Shown here piece by piece: positions 6,545 to 6,633 of a stretch of DNA of 6,633 nucleotides; the first letter of the stretch is position 1, and every line of letters starts with the position of its first letter. The DNA comes from DASVDE01 sp035558955 (GTDB taxonomy: Bacteria; Actinomycetota; Thermoleophilia; Solirubrobacterales; 70-9). The stretch covers positions 1 through 6,633 of the forward strand of contig DATMBX010000172.1 of the NCBI GenBank assembly GCA_035558955.1, read 5' to 3'. A program made the translations under genes and the position numbers. The notes beneath the pieces are model-generated. The model searched no databases and had not been told where the DNA came from. It was given only the letters and a program-made list of their open reading frames with translations.

Positions 6545-6633
6545 GAATGATCGTCACCACGGTCATCAGTGCGATCTTCAGATCGAGCCATGGCGACCAG
6601 TTCTCGATGTAGTAGTTGTCCCATTCGACGCGG
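6528..6633 (-). CDS. Polyprenyl-phosphate sugar phosphotransferase (PF02397), C-terminal fragment
   Basis: A short open end that enters from the right edge: codons run from 6632 down to the TAG at 6530-6528, 34 residues plus stop. The peptide reads RVEWDNYYIENWSPWLDLKI, then ALMTVVTIIRDPSE. The Tyr-Tyr-Ile-Glu-Asn-Trp-Ser...Leu-Asp-Leu-Lys-Ile block and the following 'TV' segment are the signature C-terminus of bacterial sugar transferases such as WbaP, WcaJ and exopolysaccharide initiating enzymes. These membrane proteins transfer a hexose-1-phosphate to undecaprenyl phosphate and start repeat-unit synthesis. As the first visible gene of the - strand operon it fits the pathway. It overlaps the start of the next glycosyltransferase by 17 bases. 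Only the tail is present, so sugar specificity and domain structure cannot be judged. Confidence 0.85.
   Translation of the reverse strand, partial: RVEWDNYYIENWSPWLDLKIALMTVVTIIRDPSE

Overview
This window is an internal piece of an exopolysaccharide (Wzx/Wzy-type) biosynthesis locus from a high-GC bacterium. GTG start codons, tightly packed or overlapping genes and strong GC bias fit Actinomycetota. The very Arg/Lys-rich beta-sandwich-like tail on the secreted glycosidase resembles proteins of the Thermoleophilia (Solirubrobacterales). That placement is inference from style only and is weakly held.

Layout. On the + strand, positions 1-1758 hold the C-terminal end of a bacterial tyrosine kinase (BY-kinase, CpsD/Wzc-C type; its 5' part lies outside the window), then a Wzy/O-antigen-ligase family membrane polymerase 39 bp downstream. 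On the - strand, reading from the right edge, come: the last 34 codons of a polyprenyl-phosphate sugar phosphotransferase (initiating enzyme), two related family-2 glycosyltransferases, a Wzx-type flippase, a 144-bp gap with hairpins and possible promoter elements, and a secreted clan-A glycoside hydrolase. The two arms converge, with only 7 bp between the polymerase stop and the hydrolase stop.

How it fits together (family knowledge plus inference). The phosphotransferase loads the first sugar phosphate onto undecaprenyl phosphate, and the two GT2 enzymes extend the repeat unit on the cytoplasmic face. The flippase moves the lipid-linked unit across the membrane, the Wzy protein polymerises it outside, and the BY-kinase, usually with a Wzz-like partner, controls chain length and export. 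The secreted hydrolase probably trims or releases the polymer, a role comparable to PslG in the Pseudomonas Psl pathway.

I see no RNA genes, insertion sequences, CRISPR arrays or attachment sites. No unprecedented system is evident. The points most worth a second look are the hydrolase with its cationic C-terminal domain, a perfect 14-bp inverted repeat inside the 3' end of the flippase gene, and the apparent tandem duplication of the two glycosyltransferases.
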